Source: Balanoglossus misakiensis
Lineage: Eukaryota > Hemichordata
NCBI GenBank assembly: GCA_040954595.2
Contig: CM082590.2
Coordinates: forward strand, 5,580,001 to 5,644,000
DNA length: 64,000 nt
Reading direction: 5' to 3'
This document shows positions 55,401-64,000 of the stretch, piece by piece; within the stretch, counting starts at the first letter, position 1; every line of letters starts with the position of its first letter. The notes below the pieces were generated by a model. It made no database searches, was not told the origin of the DNA, and saw nothing but the letters and a program-made list of their open reading frames with translations. A program made the position numbers and the translations under genes.

Positions 55401-55908
55401 TATCGGTCGGGCACTTTGGCGCCCTCTGAACCTCGTTCCCAGTTCCACATTTGACCCTCTCCGCACACTCTGTGTCATCATCATCATCATCAGACTCGTC
55501 CGCATACTTGAAATTCAATTTCTTCTCCCAATCCGTCTTCTCCGACCGACAGTCATCATTCCCGTCCTCCTCCTCCTCCTCCTCATACGTCAACTCCCAC
55601 TCTTTCATTCCGTTCTCCTCGTGGTCACAGCACATCAATCTCCACTCCTTCTCCCCAAATTTTTCCATGGTGTACTTGTCGTTCACACAGTTGTCAACAA
55701 CGTGCGTTTGTTCCTGTCGTCGAAACTGCCTCGCTAGATGTTCATTGTAGTCCACGATGGACGAAAACTCTTCCCCGAACAGTTCCTTGGGCGATTTCAT
55801 ACACAGGTTCTCATCCAAAAGTTTATTATTATTCTCTTGATTGGCTGCAGATCTGCTGCTATCTATATCTACAGAATCATCTAACACTGGTCTGGCTCTG
55901 TCTTCCAT
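49274..55908 (-). CDS. DLGAP: DLGAP/GKAP-family protein, four coding exons, 924 residues
   Basis: Exons 55908-53613, 52360-52269, 51415-51245 and 49489-49274 join in frame. Residues 1 to about 730 are low-complexity: acidic near 100-160 (EEEEEEDGNDD), then Ser/Thr/Pro/Lys-rich with many SP and TP sites. Residues about 731-924 are a GKAP domain: DGHFFMKVVTSEEERLNKLC, SEEISGKIRSSIGKGQLL, KKFKQFKGLC, SSDLAGFWDMVMIQVEDV, NGWKLP. DLGAP1-4 are postsynaptic scaffolds; DLGAP5 (HURP) binds mitotic microtubules. The basic SP/TP-rich middle and missing QTRL end leave open which role applies. Start MEDRARP is chosen because an acceptor ('ttttgacag') lies 20 bp upstream; an upstream non-coding exon is expected. 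Confidence 0.87.
49493..51035. repeat. 60-bp minisatellite in the last DLGAP intron, about 26 copies
   Basis: Unit of about 60 bp: 'gcaaagtagggttatagttt', 'gtaacaaaatggtgacacag', 'tgtgaatggtcacatttta'. Two main variants ('ggtgacacagttgtg' and 'agctacattgttgg') are interspersed, with a few 3-6-bp deletions. It begins within 5 bp of the last exon's acceptor, so the acceptor tract is itself part of a repeat unit. Confidence 0.93.
51036..51224. mobile_element. Truncated family D TTAA element beside a DLGAP exon
   Basis: Half of the 45.5-kb element ('gtgttctgcgcgtacatcc', ttaa). The other half has been lost at the minisatellite junction. It ends about 20 bp from the donor of the next exon. Confidence 0.6.
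51245..51415 (-). CDS. DLGAP: DLGAP-family protein, exon 3 of 4
   Basis: 171 bp, phase 0 at both ends: acceptor 'gtgaatctag', donor GTAAGT. Encodes SSDLAGFWDMVMIQVEDVNR, then MFDEIRLLKQNGWKLP, the core GKAP signature (DLAGFWD...WK). Confidence 0.93.
51639..51983. mobile_element. TTAA foldback element, family A
   Basis: Intact left TTAA, right end degenerated to TTCA. Intron of the DLGAP gene. Confidence 0.75.
52054..52256. mobile_element. TTAA-flanked foldback element, family B
   Basis: TTAA ends, termini 'aggtatacagtcacc' and 'ggtgactgtatacct', 203 bp. Its right end is 13 bp from the donor boundary of DLGAP exon 2. Confidence 0.8.
52269..52360 (-). CDS. DLGAP: DLGAP-family protein, exon 2 of 4
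   Basis: 92 bp. Acceptor 'ttttttgacag'. The phase-1 join gives SEEISGKIRSSIGKGQLL, then TRKKFKQFKGLCLQNT; ends in phase 0 at GTAAGT. Confidence 0.92.
52464..52772. mobile_element. TTAA-flanked foldback element, family C
   Basis: Second copy of the 36.2-kb element, with an internal deletion near its left end ('cgcgtaacttcccagcaaat'). Confidence 0.75.
52773..53221. other. Intron sequence, no feature recognised
   Basis: AT-rich; an inverted pair 'tgggatcatatttctctcac' / 'gtgagatatatgatccca' at about 53120-53195 suggests another small foldback element. Confidence 0.45.
53222..53576. mobile_element. TTAA foldback element, family A (intact)
   Basis: TTAA at both ends, about 355 bp. It sits 37 bp from the 3' edge of the large DLGAP exon. 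Confidence 0.8.
53613..55908 (-). CDS. DLGAP: DLGAP-family protein, large first coding exon
   Basis: 2296 bp from MEDRARPVLDDSVDIDSS to the phase-1 donor GAGA|GTGAGT at 53613; reading through would give SEESE and stop, so splicing is needed for the GKAP domain. GC content is clearly higher than in the surroundings. Long open frames on the other strand (53666-54400, 55018-55737) are shadows of its biased codons. Confidence 0.9.
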
Positions 55909-56027
55909 TCTGAAGTAACTTACATCTGTCAAAACAACGAAAGACAAATAAGGACCATCAGTGTACACGTCCATGCTGTGATGGATAATACATGACGACA
56001 TACAAGTTGACATTGGCATTGAAAGGG

Positions 56028-56502
56028 TTAAAGGGACAAAGTCTCTTTCTCATTGCAATTTTTCCATTAATTATGTTTGATACAAGACACAGTTTATCTT
56101 ATTCTACATGTGGATATATAGTGAATCAACGTTCAACCACACACACCTCCCAGGACAAAGTCTCTCTCTCGCTGCCCTTTTTCCATTAATTATGTTTGAT
56201 ACAAGACACCGTTTATGTTATTCTACATGTGGATATATAGTGAATTAACGTTCGACCACACACAACTTCCATCCCACTTGTATGATATGAGGGTAAAAAT
56301 CTCACCATAATGAATAAACGGTAAAGACTGATTATTCATTTTGGAGAGTTTTTCACTCTCGTGTCTACAAGTGGGACGGAAGTTTTGTGTGGTTAAACGT
56401 TGATTCACTATATATCCACATGTAGAATAACATAAATGGTGTCTTGTATCAAACATAACTAATGGAAAAAAGGGCAGCGAGAGAGAGACTTTTTCCCTTT
56501 AA
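56028..56502. mobile_element. Family A: truncated copy followed by a full copy
   Basis: A 120-bp left piece starting at TTAA (56028) runs into a complete copy from about 56151 to TTAA at 56499-56502. Confidence 0.75.
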
Positions 56503-56720
56503 GGATGTACGTTCATCAAAATTGAAAGTATTGTCATTTCTTTTTGGATTATTCTGAGATGTATAATGAAAATCTGTGATAAAATATAGGGGTCACCGCG
56601 CTTGTTTTTGAAATACACAGCCATGAATTTAGTCGATAATAGAAGAAAACTGCTGACTCAGCATTTTTCACCAATGATTTGTCCATGGGCAAAAAAAATT
56701 AACGCACTTTCTCTCGAAAT
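56503..56720. mobile_element. Family D fragment sharing the TTAA of the family A element
   Basis: 'ggatgtacgttcatc' starts immediately after the shared TTAA; similar to 45.5 and 51.0 kb ('aaaatataggggtcaccgcg'). Confidence 0.55.
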
Positions 56721-56889
56721 AGGCTCTTCCTTGTAATTGTGGATTTTTGGATTCTCCATATGTATAATGAAATTGTTTTCGAAACACAAGGACGGAATTT
56801 TGTCATTAATTGAAGAAAACTCACCATTTTTCGCTGGTGATTTGTCTATTATCAAACCTGTCTATATTGGCCAGTCACAGGACATTCCC

Positions 56890-57065
56890 AAACTTGCCTT
56901 TACAGAAAGGTCAATTAATGCACATGTAAATTGCACAGGGACTGTAACAAAGTGGCCACTATATATAGAGGTGGCCACTAACACAGGTTTGACTGTACAT
57001 GTAAATTGCACAGGGACTGTAACAAAGTGGCCACTATATAGAGGTGGCCACTAACACAGGTTGGA
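56890..57065. repeat. Two-copy direct repeat of about 65 bp
   Basis: 'aattgcacagggactgtaac' and 'gtggccactaacacaggtt' occur twice, at about 56925-56990 and 57001-57063. Confidence 0.8.
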
Positions 57066-57085
57066 CTGTAACTGTTTCTACTTAC

Positions 57086-57136
57086 TCAAATATTTTGTGT
57101 AGCTGGTCAATGTCAGAGTGACCTTGGAAGAACGGC
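57086..57136 (-). CDS. CDK4/6: CDK4/6-like kinase, exon 5
   Basis: 51 bp. The phase-2 join gives RPFFQGHSDIDQLHKIF (LFRGSSDVDQLGKI in CDK6), ending in phase 2 at GTAAGT. The remaining C-lobe exons are not found downstream; the next coding exon on this strand belongs to DLGAP and does not join in frame. Confidence 0.88.
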
Positions 57137-57477
57137 CTGTGAAGTCAAAGGAAAGAATGATCAAAAATGAAAGCTGATAATCATAAGGGACATTTTGACT
57201 TTATTTCATTTTATTACTCATTCTCATTAATAAGTCTCTACGTATGAAAGGGTTGGTTGTTTGGAAATAAATCAGGAAAATTTCAAAAATCAATCAAGCT
57301 ATCAACAAAGTTTATATAGCACCAAAATCGTAAACAAATATTCCTGTCTATTGTATGCTCTACTAATCATTTTTTAGATTTCTAGATTTGTCGATTCTCT
57401 GATGTTAAGATGTAGTGTGTCACATAGATTGGGGGATTGCATAATGAAAACATGCCAACAATAGGTTTTGGTAATCA

Positions 57478-57585
57478 CACACACACATACATACACACAT
57501 ACATACATGTACGTACATACATACACACATACATACATACATACATACACACACACATGCACACACACATACAGACACACATTTG
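57478..57585. repeat. (CA)n/(CATA)n microsatellite
   Basis: Runs of cacaca and catacata between CDK exons 4 and 5. Confidence 0.95.
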
Positions 57586-57686
57586 TGATATAGTCATTGA
57601 CTCTTCTACATATAGTATTTTTGATTCTATGACCAATACATCTGAAGTGGATTTGTTGATTGTTGGTTGAAGAAGGATCTATTTTA

Positions 57687-57800
<114 letters not shown>

Positions 57801-58024
57801 TCAATATATGTGAGAATTACCCCGTTGAATGCCACATTTTCTCGTTTAAAATGTCGTGCAAAAGTTTACAATTTTTCGCACATTTTTATCTATTTTTCCC
57901 TTAATTTTGGATCAAGTGGGCTTAATTTTCCCCTGTCTTCTTGTCTTCATCAAAATGTGAGAAAAAATGTGGAAAAAGTTATGAGGGTTTATTTTGTGAA
58001 ACATGACAAGTTGATCAGGATATT

Positions 58025-58900
58025 TAACCCTAACGCTGCCAAGATTGATTTGAACTGGTGTGATTTCCAGGGTGCCTAGAATCCTGGTTCCCAGGCCTGT
58101 TAGACTGCCAAGTGTGTGTTATTCAGTAGGGCTTCTACAAGACCCTAAACCCTAACGCTGCCAAGATTGATTTGAACTGGTTTGATTTCCAGGGTGCCTA
58201 GAATCCTGGTTCCCAGGCCTGTTAGACTGCCAAGTGTGTGATATTCAGTAGGGCTTCTACAAGACCCTAAACCCTAACGCTGCCAAGATTGATTTGAACT
58301 GGTTTGATTTCCAGGGTGCCTAGAATCCTGGCTCCCAGGCCTGTTAGACTGCCAAGTGTGTGTTATTCAGTAGGGCCTATACAAGACCCTCAGACTAATA
58401 CAGTGCAAACCAGTGCGATTTGGTACATTTTACAGGGGGCTCAGACTGCCAAGTGTGTGTTACTCAGTAGGGCCTATACAAGACCCTTAACCCTAACGCT
58501 GCCAAGTCAGTTGAAACTGGTTTGATTTCCAGGGTGCCTAGAATCCTGGCTCCCAGGCCTGTTAGACTGCCAAGTGTGTGTTAATCAGTAGGGCCTATAC
58601 AAGACCCTCAGACTAATACAGTGCAAACCAGTGCGATTTGGTACATTTTACAGGGGGCTCAGACTGCCAAGTGTGTGTTACTCAGTAGGGCCTATACAAG
58701 ACCCTTAACCCTAACGCTGCCAAGTCAGTTGAAACTGGTTTGATTTCCAGGGTGCCTAGAATCCTGGTTCCCAGGCCTGTTAGACTGCCAAGTGCGTGTT
58801 ACTCAGTAGGGCCTATACAAGACCCTCAGACCAATACAGTGCAAACCAGTGCGATTTGGTACATTTTACAGGGGGCTCAGACTGCCAAGTGTGTCTAAGT
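58025..58900. repeat. Composite tandem repeat of 118-bp and about 100-bp units
   Basis: Units 'ccctaacgctgccaag...' (A) and 'cagtgcaaaccagtgcgatt...' (B) both end in 'actgccaagtgtgtgtta', 'gggcctatacaagaccc'. The order is AAA then alternating B and A. The same composite recurs at 62729-63020. Confidence 0.85.
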
Positions 58901-58965
58901 ATGTACGAGAGCCAGACAATGACTACACTACACTTTTTGCTTGCTTGTGTTACTCTGTACAACAA

Positions 58966-59142
58966 TCAATCTGATTAAAATCAGATGTAGAGTACGGCGA
59001 CATCTTTTACTTCGCGGTACGACATGTACGGTATTCTTATGCTGTCGCATCACACCACATCTGACCAACTCCCACCGAAGCTCCCGTTCAACCTCCCGTT
59101 GCAGCCAGACCAATCAGATTACACGGTACGTCGATCTACATT
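58966..59142. mobile_element. Inverted-repeat element sharing ends with the 6.5-kb element
   Basis: 'caatctgattaaaatcagat' at the left; 'ccaatcagattacacggtac' towards the right. Confidence 0.45.
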
Positions 59143-59535
59143 GAAGAATACCAATCGTTCTCTATAAGGCACCTTCTGATTGGTTTACTGGTCCAGTAAT
59201 GCCGGAGATTTTGGACGGCAGCTTCTATGGGAGTTTGACAGATGTCTGTCGGTAATTTTATCAGTAATGTTGGATACAGATAAATGAAGCCGTACAACGA
59301 GGTCAAAATACAAATGGGAGAGAAACAAAAGATATCAATCCAGTGGCCATAATAACACGATAAGCAGGGATCATACCCTGGCAGGGTTAGCAGTGTTCTC
59401 CCCAGAGCAATTAAAGCATGGTGGCTACCACTCTGTAATTTTGAGTAGACAATAGAACTTAATTAACATAACAAATGTTTATATTGTTATGCAAATTAGC
59501 TTTTCCAGAATCTTGGGGAGAACACTGCTTAGGGA

Positions 59536-59741
59536 TACTGTAAAACGGGTTATTTTCGTGAGCAATAATTTTTTGCGAAATACGCGAGAGCCAAAAAAGC
59601 GTGAAAATAAAAAGTCATTTTTTTTTAGGGTAATGATGTAGTGAATGAAATAAGAGAAGGCGAAAATTAATACTCTCGAAACAGTGGCCTCTCTCGACAT
59701 TGCGAAAATTTCAACTCGCGAAAATAAAGTGTTTTACAGTA
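59536..59741. mobile_element. TA-flanked MITE
   Basis: Inverted ends 'tactgtaaaacgggttattt' and 'ataaagtgttttacagta' with a TA dinucleotide at each end, 206 bp, mariner-like. Confidence 0.8.
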
Positions 59742-59780
59742 AATTTTGACAGAGAACAGTGAAAATGCAGAAAATATTCA

Positions 59781-59972
<192 letters not shown>

Positions 59973-60002
59973 TTACAATTCATGAGGAACAATGCTGGAA
60001 TT

Positions 60003-60022
60003 AAATAATAATAATAATAATA
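60003..60022. repeat. (TAA)n microsatellite
   Basis: Short run of ataata units. Confidence 0.8.
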
Positions 60023-60340
60023 TTTATTATTATACATCTAGTGCTGAGAACAATAGATTTTGGCGTGCAATAAAAAGCCGTACGGAACGGTACGTACGGA
60101 ACGCGTGTTAAATAAGCCTTAGTTTCAAGGCGCCCCAAACTCACCGTGTACAGGTATGCACTGTTATGCGGACGGTTTCAAGGCGCCCGCATTCCAACGC
60201 ACGCGCACGTACGTAAACAAAAAGGAAAGATGGCTGCTCACTGAGCGGTTTTCGATCGATTGTATCGGCATTTTGGGCGTTTTGAAAGCCAAGTAACATG
60301 CAACACAAGAACTAACGGAGATGTAAGATGTATAATAATA

Positions 60341-60469
60341 AGGTTATTACGAAAATACCGCAAAGTATGCACTCGGACATTAGCGCAGCGCATCGCCCTC
60401 TGCTACGCGTCGGGCGATACTTGGCGCTAATGTCCTCGTGCATACTTTGCGGTATTTTCGTAATAACGC
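60341..60469. repeat. 129-bp hairpin with about 57-bp arms
   Basis: 'ggttattacgaaaataccgc' and onward pairs with 'gcggtattttcgtaataacg', roughly 53 of 58 positions, around a 13-bp loop 'tctgctacgcgtc'. Intron 2 of the kinase. Confidence 0.85.
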
Positions 60470-60615
60470 ATTACATAATACAATAAAATATATAGCGCAT
60501 TACATAATACATCTCAATCTCAATTATTCCCCCAATCCATTGGACCTAAATATTCCGTTCAACTCCTTGGGGACAGACAACAGCTCACATGTGCAGCCAT
60601 AAGCACAGCAGAGCT

Positions 60616-60738
60616 AAACACACACATTGAACGTTGATTCACTATATATATATATAATGGAAAAAGGGCAGCGTGAGAGAGAGACTTTGTCCCTTTAATG
60701 GAACAAAGCGCAGCGTGAGAGAGAGACATTGTCCCTTT
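60616..60738. mobile_element. Deleted remnant of family A with a duplicated end
   Basis: 'aacgttgattcactatatat' is followed by two successive copies of the right end ('gagagagactttgtcccttt', 'gagagagacattgtcccttt'). It lies 18 bp from the donor of exon 2. Confidence 0.7.
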
Positions 60739-60755
60739 AAAGGCATACCACCTAC

Positions 60756-60891
60756 CTGGATCCTGTCTGCTCCAAGCCCTGGTGATGGACACTTCTCCAG
60801 ATATGTGGCCAAGTCTTGATCAACATATTCAAAAACCAAAGTCAGTCTGGTCTCCAGGTCCGTACGATTTCCGTGGCATATGTCCAGAAGT
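60756..60891 (-). CDS. CDK4/6: CDK4/6-like kinase, exon 2
   Basis: 136 bp. Acceptor 'ctgtttag'. In phase 2 it gives [20 protein letters not shown], then [19 protein letters not shown], the CDK4/6 hinge region, and ends DRIQ in phase 0. The phase matches the end of the exon at 2673-2908. Confidence 0.95.
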
Positions 60892-60923
60892 CTAAACAGA
60901 CAATTAGATAAAATAGAAGTTTT

Positions 60924-61788
60924 TTAAAGGGACAAAGTCTCTCTCTTGCTGCCCTTTTTCCATTAATTATGTTTGATACAAGACACTATTTATGTTGATT
61001 TTCATGTGTATATGTAGGGAATGAAAGTTCAACCACACACAACTTCTATCCCACTTGTATTATATGTGAGTAAAAACTCGTCGAAATTGAATAAATGGTA
61101 GAGACCGATTATTCATTTTGGTGATTTTTTTCACTCTATTATCTGCAAGTGGGATGGAAGTTGTGTGTGGTTGAACCTTGATTCACAATACATGTATATC
61201 CATGTACATTAAAGGCACGTAAGCTGTAACTTTTGGGATAATTTTCATAATTTTTGTTTCACACTGCACTACCATTAGTCAATGCAGATGAAGGCAGTGA
61301 ACTATACACAAGCATTATAAACCCTAAATATGAGTGCATATGCAAGTTTTAACCAGATAAATAATAAAGCTTTGCCGCAAGCGATTATGGGCGCCACCAT
61401 TGGAAAATGAAAGAAACAATGAAAATGTCGCATTTCCGGTTGTGAAACTTCATAAACAAAACATGATCTCATCCACTTGAGCTCATGGAAGTAAATGTAC
61501 ACCACTGAGACATCAGATTTTCATTTTTCATTGCAATATTGCACTTTTTTAAACATTTCAGGAATTTTCGTTTTTCTTTAATTTTTGACCATTTTGTCAT
61601 AAATAAGTGTTGAGCTTGATATATTATCATGAAATAGCATTTAATAGATATAATTAAAAGCATATATGAGGTTATTTAAAACTTTAATTTTTTATCCAGT
61701 TGCAGCTTACGTGCCTTTAACATAACAGTGTCTTGTATCAAACAGAATTAATGGAAAAAGGGCAGCGAGAGAGAGATTTTGTCCCTTT
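60924..61788. mobile_element. Family A element containing a nested TTAA element
   Basis: Family A starts at TTAA 60924 and resumes after 61720 with 'cataacagtgtcttgtatc'. In between, 61213-61716 is a separate 504-bp element with termini 'aggcacgtaagctgtaac' and complement (17 of 18), flanked by TTAA on both sides (61209-61212, 61717-61720). Confidence 0.88.
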
Positions 61789-61988
61789 CATAAACTGAAA
61801 ATATTCTCCCAAATCAGATACAGGGAGGTGTGTTGATTGAAGTACACCAACCAATGTGAATAATACAGTGAAACCTGTCATTACGGACACCTCTCTAATC
61901 AGGACATCACTCTATTAAGGACAGATTTCTCAAAACAAAAGTCACAGTTTGAATAGAATATTACCTGTCTATTACGGACATCTCTCTA

Positions 61989-62728
61989 TTAAGGTGGCAC
62001 TGCATGAAACCGTCGAGACTTTTTCAGAGGCCTATTTCTCATCAAAGAAAAAGCTAAAAACCCCATAAACCATATATATTCTGGAAGCTGAGATTTTGAA
62101 CTTTTGTTTGAGTTGCAAATATTATTGATCCCCGGAAATGGTGGCGATTTTGGGTGAAAAAAAACATTTTTTGATATTATGTCATGAAATTTAAAATAGG
62201 TAAAAAAGTTGACCATGCATCATGCATCTTAATATGTCATTCAAAACTAGAGTACACGTGCAAAAAAACGCTAATTTTGTTTTGCGTTATCTGCTTCCAT
62301 TGAGGAGTAACAGCGTTTAAAAGTTAGATTTTCAGAAAATTTGATCAAATTCACGGTGAGTTGTATTGAATCAGAGTTTATTCCCGCCAGGGACACTTTA
62401 TCGACAAACAAAACTAGCGTTTTGTTGGATGGGTCATACACAATTCCCTGTCAAAATTTGAGCAAATTCGGCCAACGCAGGGCGAAGCTATTTTAGTCCG
62501 AAGTTGTCAAGAGCAGCTAAAATGCAAACTGAGAAAAACGGCTATTTGCATTGTTGACACCTATTTGTTAAGCTGTGAACTCATTCAGAAAAGTGCTATT
62601 TGGGGTGATTATGCACCATTTCCGCCAAGACGTATTAGTCAGGATGTGGGTCAGTATTAGGCCTACCGATTTATGTAAAAAAGTAAAATTTGGCAAAAAT
62701 CACAACTTTTCATGCAATGCCACCTTAA
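61989..62728. mobile_element. TTAA-flanked element, family F
   Basis: TTAA at 61989-61992 and 62725-62728, inverted ends 'ggtggcactgcatgaaa' and 'tttcatgcaatgccacc', about 732 bp, no transposase. Confidence 0.8.
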
Positions 62729-63020
62729 CCCTAACGCTGCCAAGTTGGTTGAAACTGGTTTGATTTCCAGGGTGCCTAGAATCCTGGCTCCCAGGCCTGT
62801 TAGACTGCCAAGTGTGTGTTAATCAGTAGGGCCTATACAAGACCCTCAGACCAATACAGTGCAAACCAGTCTGATTTGGTACATTTTACAGGGGGCTCAG
62901 ACTGCCAAGTGTGTGTTACTCAGTAGGGCCTATACAAGACCCTCAGACCAATACAGTGCAAACCAGTACGATTTGGTACATTTTACAGGGGGCTCAGACT
63001 GCCAAGTGTGTCTAAGTACG
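62729..63020. repeat. Composite tandem repeat, second locus
   Basis: Same A and B units as 58025-58900, here one A then two B units. Confidence 0.85.
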
Positions 63021-63384
63021 TATGAGAGCCATGTCAAGACAGTCAATATATGTTTTAGAAGAAAAAATGGCAAATACATATTTTAAGGGACTTGACACTC
63101 AGAACAGGTATGACAGCCAGTAGCATTAGGGATAAGGACACATTGTCCAGTCCCAGAGGTGTAGACAAGTTTCACTGTACAGGAATCTAACACATCCCAC
63201 ACCATTGGATAACATTCCATGCATGTTAATTATAGAACAGTTGTCATCCAATCAATGCTTACGTGTGTGAATTCTGTGTATCAGTAGAAACAAAACACAT
63301 GGAATGTTTTCAATATAGGCACACTGCCACAGTGCCGCCCCATAGAAGACTTCAGTTGTCTGCATTCCATGTTTTCTTCCAGAC

Positions 63385-64000
63385 CAGGCCGATCATTAGC
63401 CTAGCATCTAGCCGTATTTTGTCCGCTTTGCTTCCAAAACTAACGTCTAGCCTCACCCATGCCACTGGCCCAATAAAACCCCATACCCCTTGCTGGGAAT
63501 TGTGATGTTACTAGCGTCCCCTTGAAGTCACTCACATAAACTGAACAATGGTAAATGGGTGTGGATGATAGGCTAGTCTAGTATCTAGCCGTATTTTGTC
63601 CGCTTTGCTTCCAAAACTATCGTCTAGCTTCAACCATGCCACTGGCCCAATAAAACCCCATACCCCTTGCTGGGAATTGTGATGTAACTAGCGTCCCCTT
63701 GAAGTCACTCACATAAACTGAACAATGGTGATTGGGTGTGGATGATAGGCTAGTCTAGTATCTAGCCATATTTTGTCCGCTTTGCTTCCAAAACTAACGT
63801 CTAGCCTCACTCAAAGCCACTGGCCCAATAAAACCCCATACCCCTTGCTGGGAATTGTGATGTTACTAGCGTCCCCTTGAAGTCACTCACATAAACTGAA
63901 CAATGGTGATTGGGTGTGGATGATAGGCTAGTCTAGTATCTAGCCATATTTTGTCCGCTTTGCTTCCAAAACTAACGTCTAGCCTCACTCAAAGCCACTG
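63385..64000 (-). repeat. 178-bp satellite, inverse orientation, running off the window
   Basis: Reverse complement of the array at 340-2262 ('ggtgtggatgataggctag', 'actagcgtccccttgaagtc'); about 3.5 copies visible. Confidence 0.95.

Noticed and set aside
53666-55750. Plus-strand frames up to 244 codons opposite the DLGAP exon
   Set aside because: No recognisable domain. The minus strand has a clear GKAP protein with matching splice sites, so these are shadows.
55909-57136. CDK-DLGAP fusion gene
   Set aside because: Joining exon 5 (phase 2) to the DLGAP acceptor gives a different frame with a stop after about 15 codons.
58138-58280. Telomere-like 'ccctaaaccctaac'
   Set aside because: It is part of the 118-bp tandem unit and is never repeated more than twice in a row.

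Overview
The window is nuclear DNA of an animal. Genes are split by GT-AG introns, intergenic and intronic DNA is full of foldback elements and satellites, and two of the three genes (a CDK4/6-type kinase and a DLGAP/GKAP-family protein) belong to metazoan families. The third gene, ankyrin-ROC-COR-death, is of a type expanded in invertebrate deuterostomes. An amphioxus- or hemichordate-like genome is therefore my best guess, but that is inference; nothing in the window fixes the species. No tRNA, rRNA, operon or CRISPR was seen.

Layout. 1-2.3 kb: end of a foldback element, then a 178-bp satellite. 2.67-2.91 kb (minus): first coding exon of a CDK4/6-like kinase. 7.24-35.24 kb (plus): one 19-exon gene, spliced by hand here into a 1161-residue ankyrin-ROC-COR-death protein. 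Its ankyrin part contains recently duplicated 99-bp one-repeat exons (17.7-19.9 kb and 26.2 kb), a dead hAT transposase in an intron (15.3-16.9 kb), and a 22-copy, 225-bp satellite lying inside the gene (21.0-26.0 kb). 35.3-49.2 kb: no gene; interspersed repeats, a LINE tail, a 196-bp satellite (39.4-43.9 kb) and foldback elements. 49.27-55.91 kb (minus): four exons of a DLGAP-family protein (924 residues), with a 60-bp minisatellite in its last intron. 57.09-60.89 kb (minus): CDK4/6 exons 2-5. 61-64 kb: nested TTAA-flanked elements and, at the edge, the 178-bp satellite again in inverse orientation.

Three things stand out. (1) The ankyrin exons behave as a cassette array: introns and exon frames are almost identical, yet differences between copies fall overwhelmingly at amino-acid-changing sites, many on the predicted binding face. 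(2) CDK exon 1 lies about 58 kb on the wrong side of exons 2-5, although the splice phases match exactly, and the left edge of the window resembles the sequence just beside exon 2. This means either a tandem duplication or a misassembly, and it makes a testable prediction about what lies left of base 1. (3) At least five different families of short foldback elements share TTAA target sites, some nested in one another.

The three genes have no obvious joint pathway: the kinase is a cell-cycle regulator, DLGAP proteins are scaffolds or microtubule/kinase adaptors, and the ankyrin-ROC-COR-death protein is probably a signalling or innate-immune-type GTPase. Exon borders were placed by eye from splice consensus, reading-frame continuity and family similarity, without alignment software.
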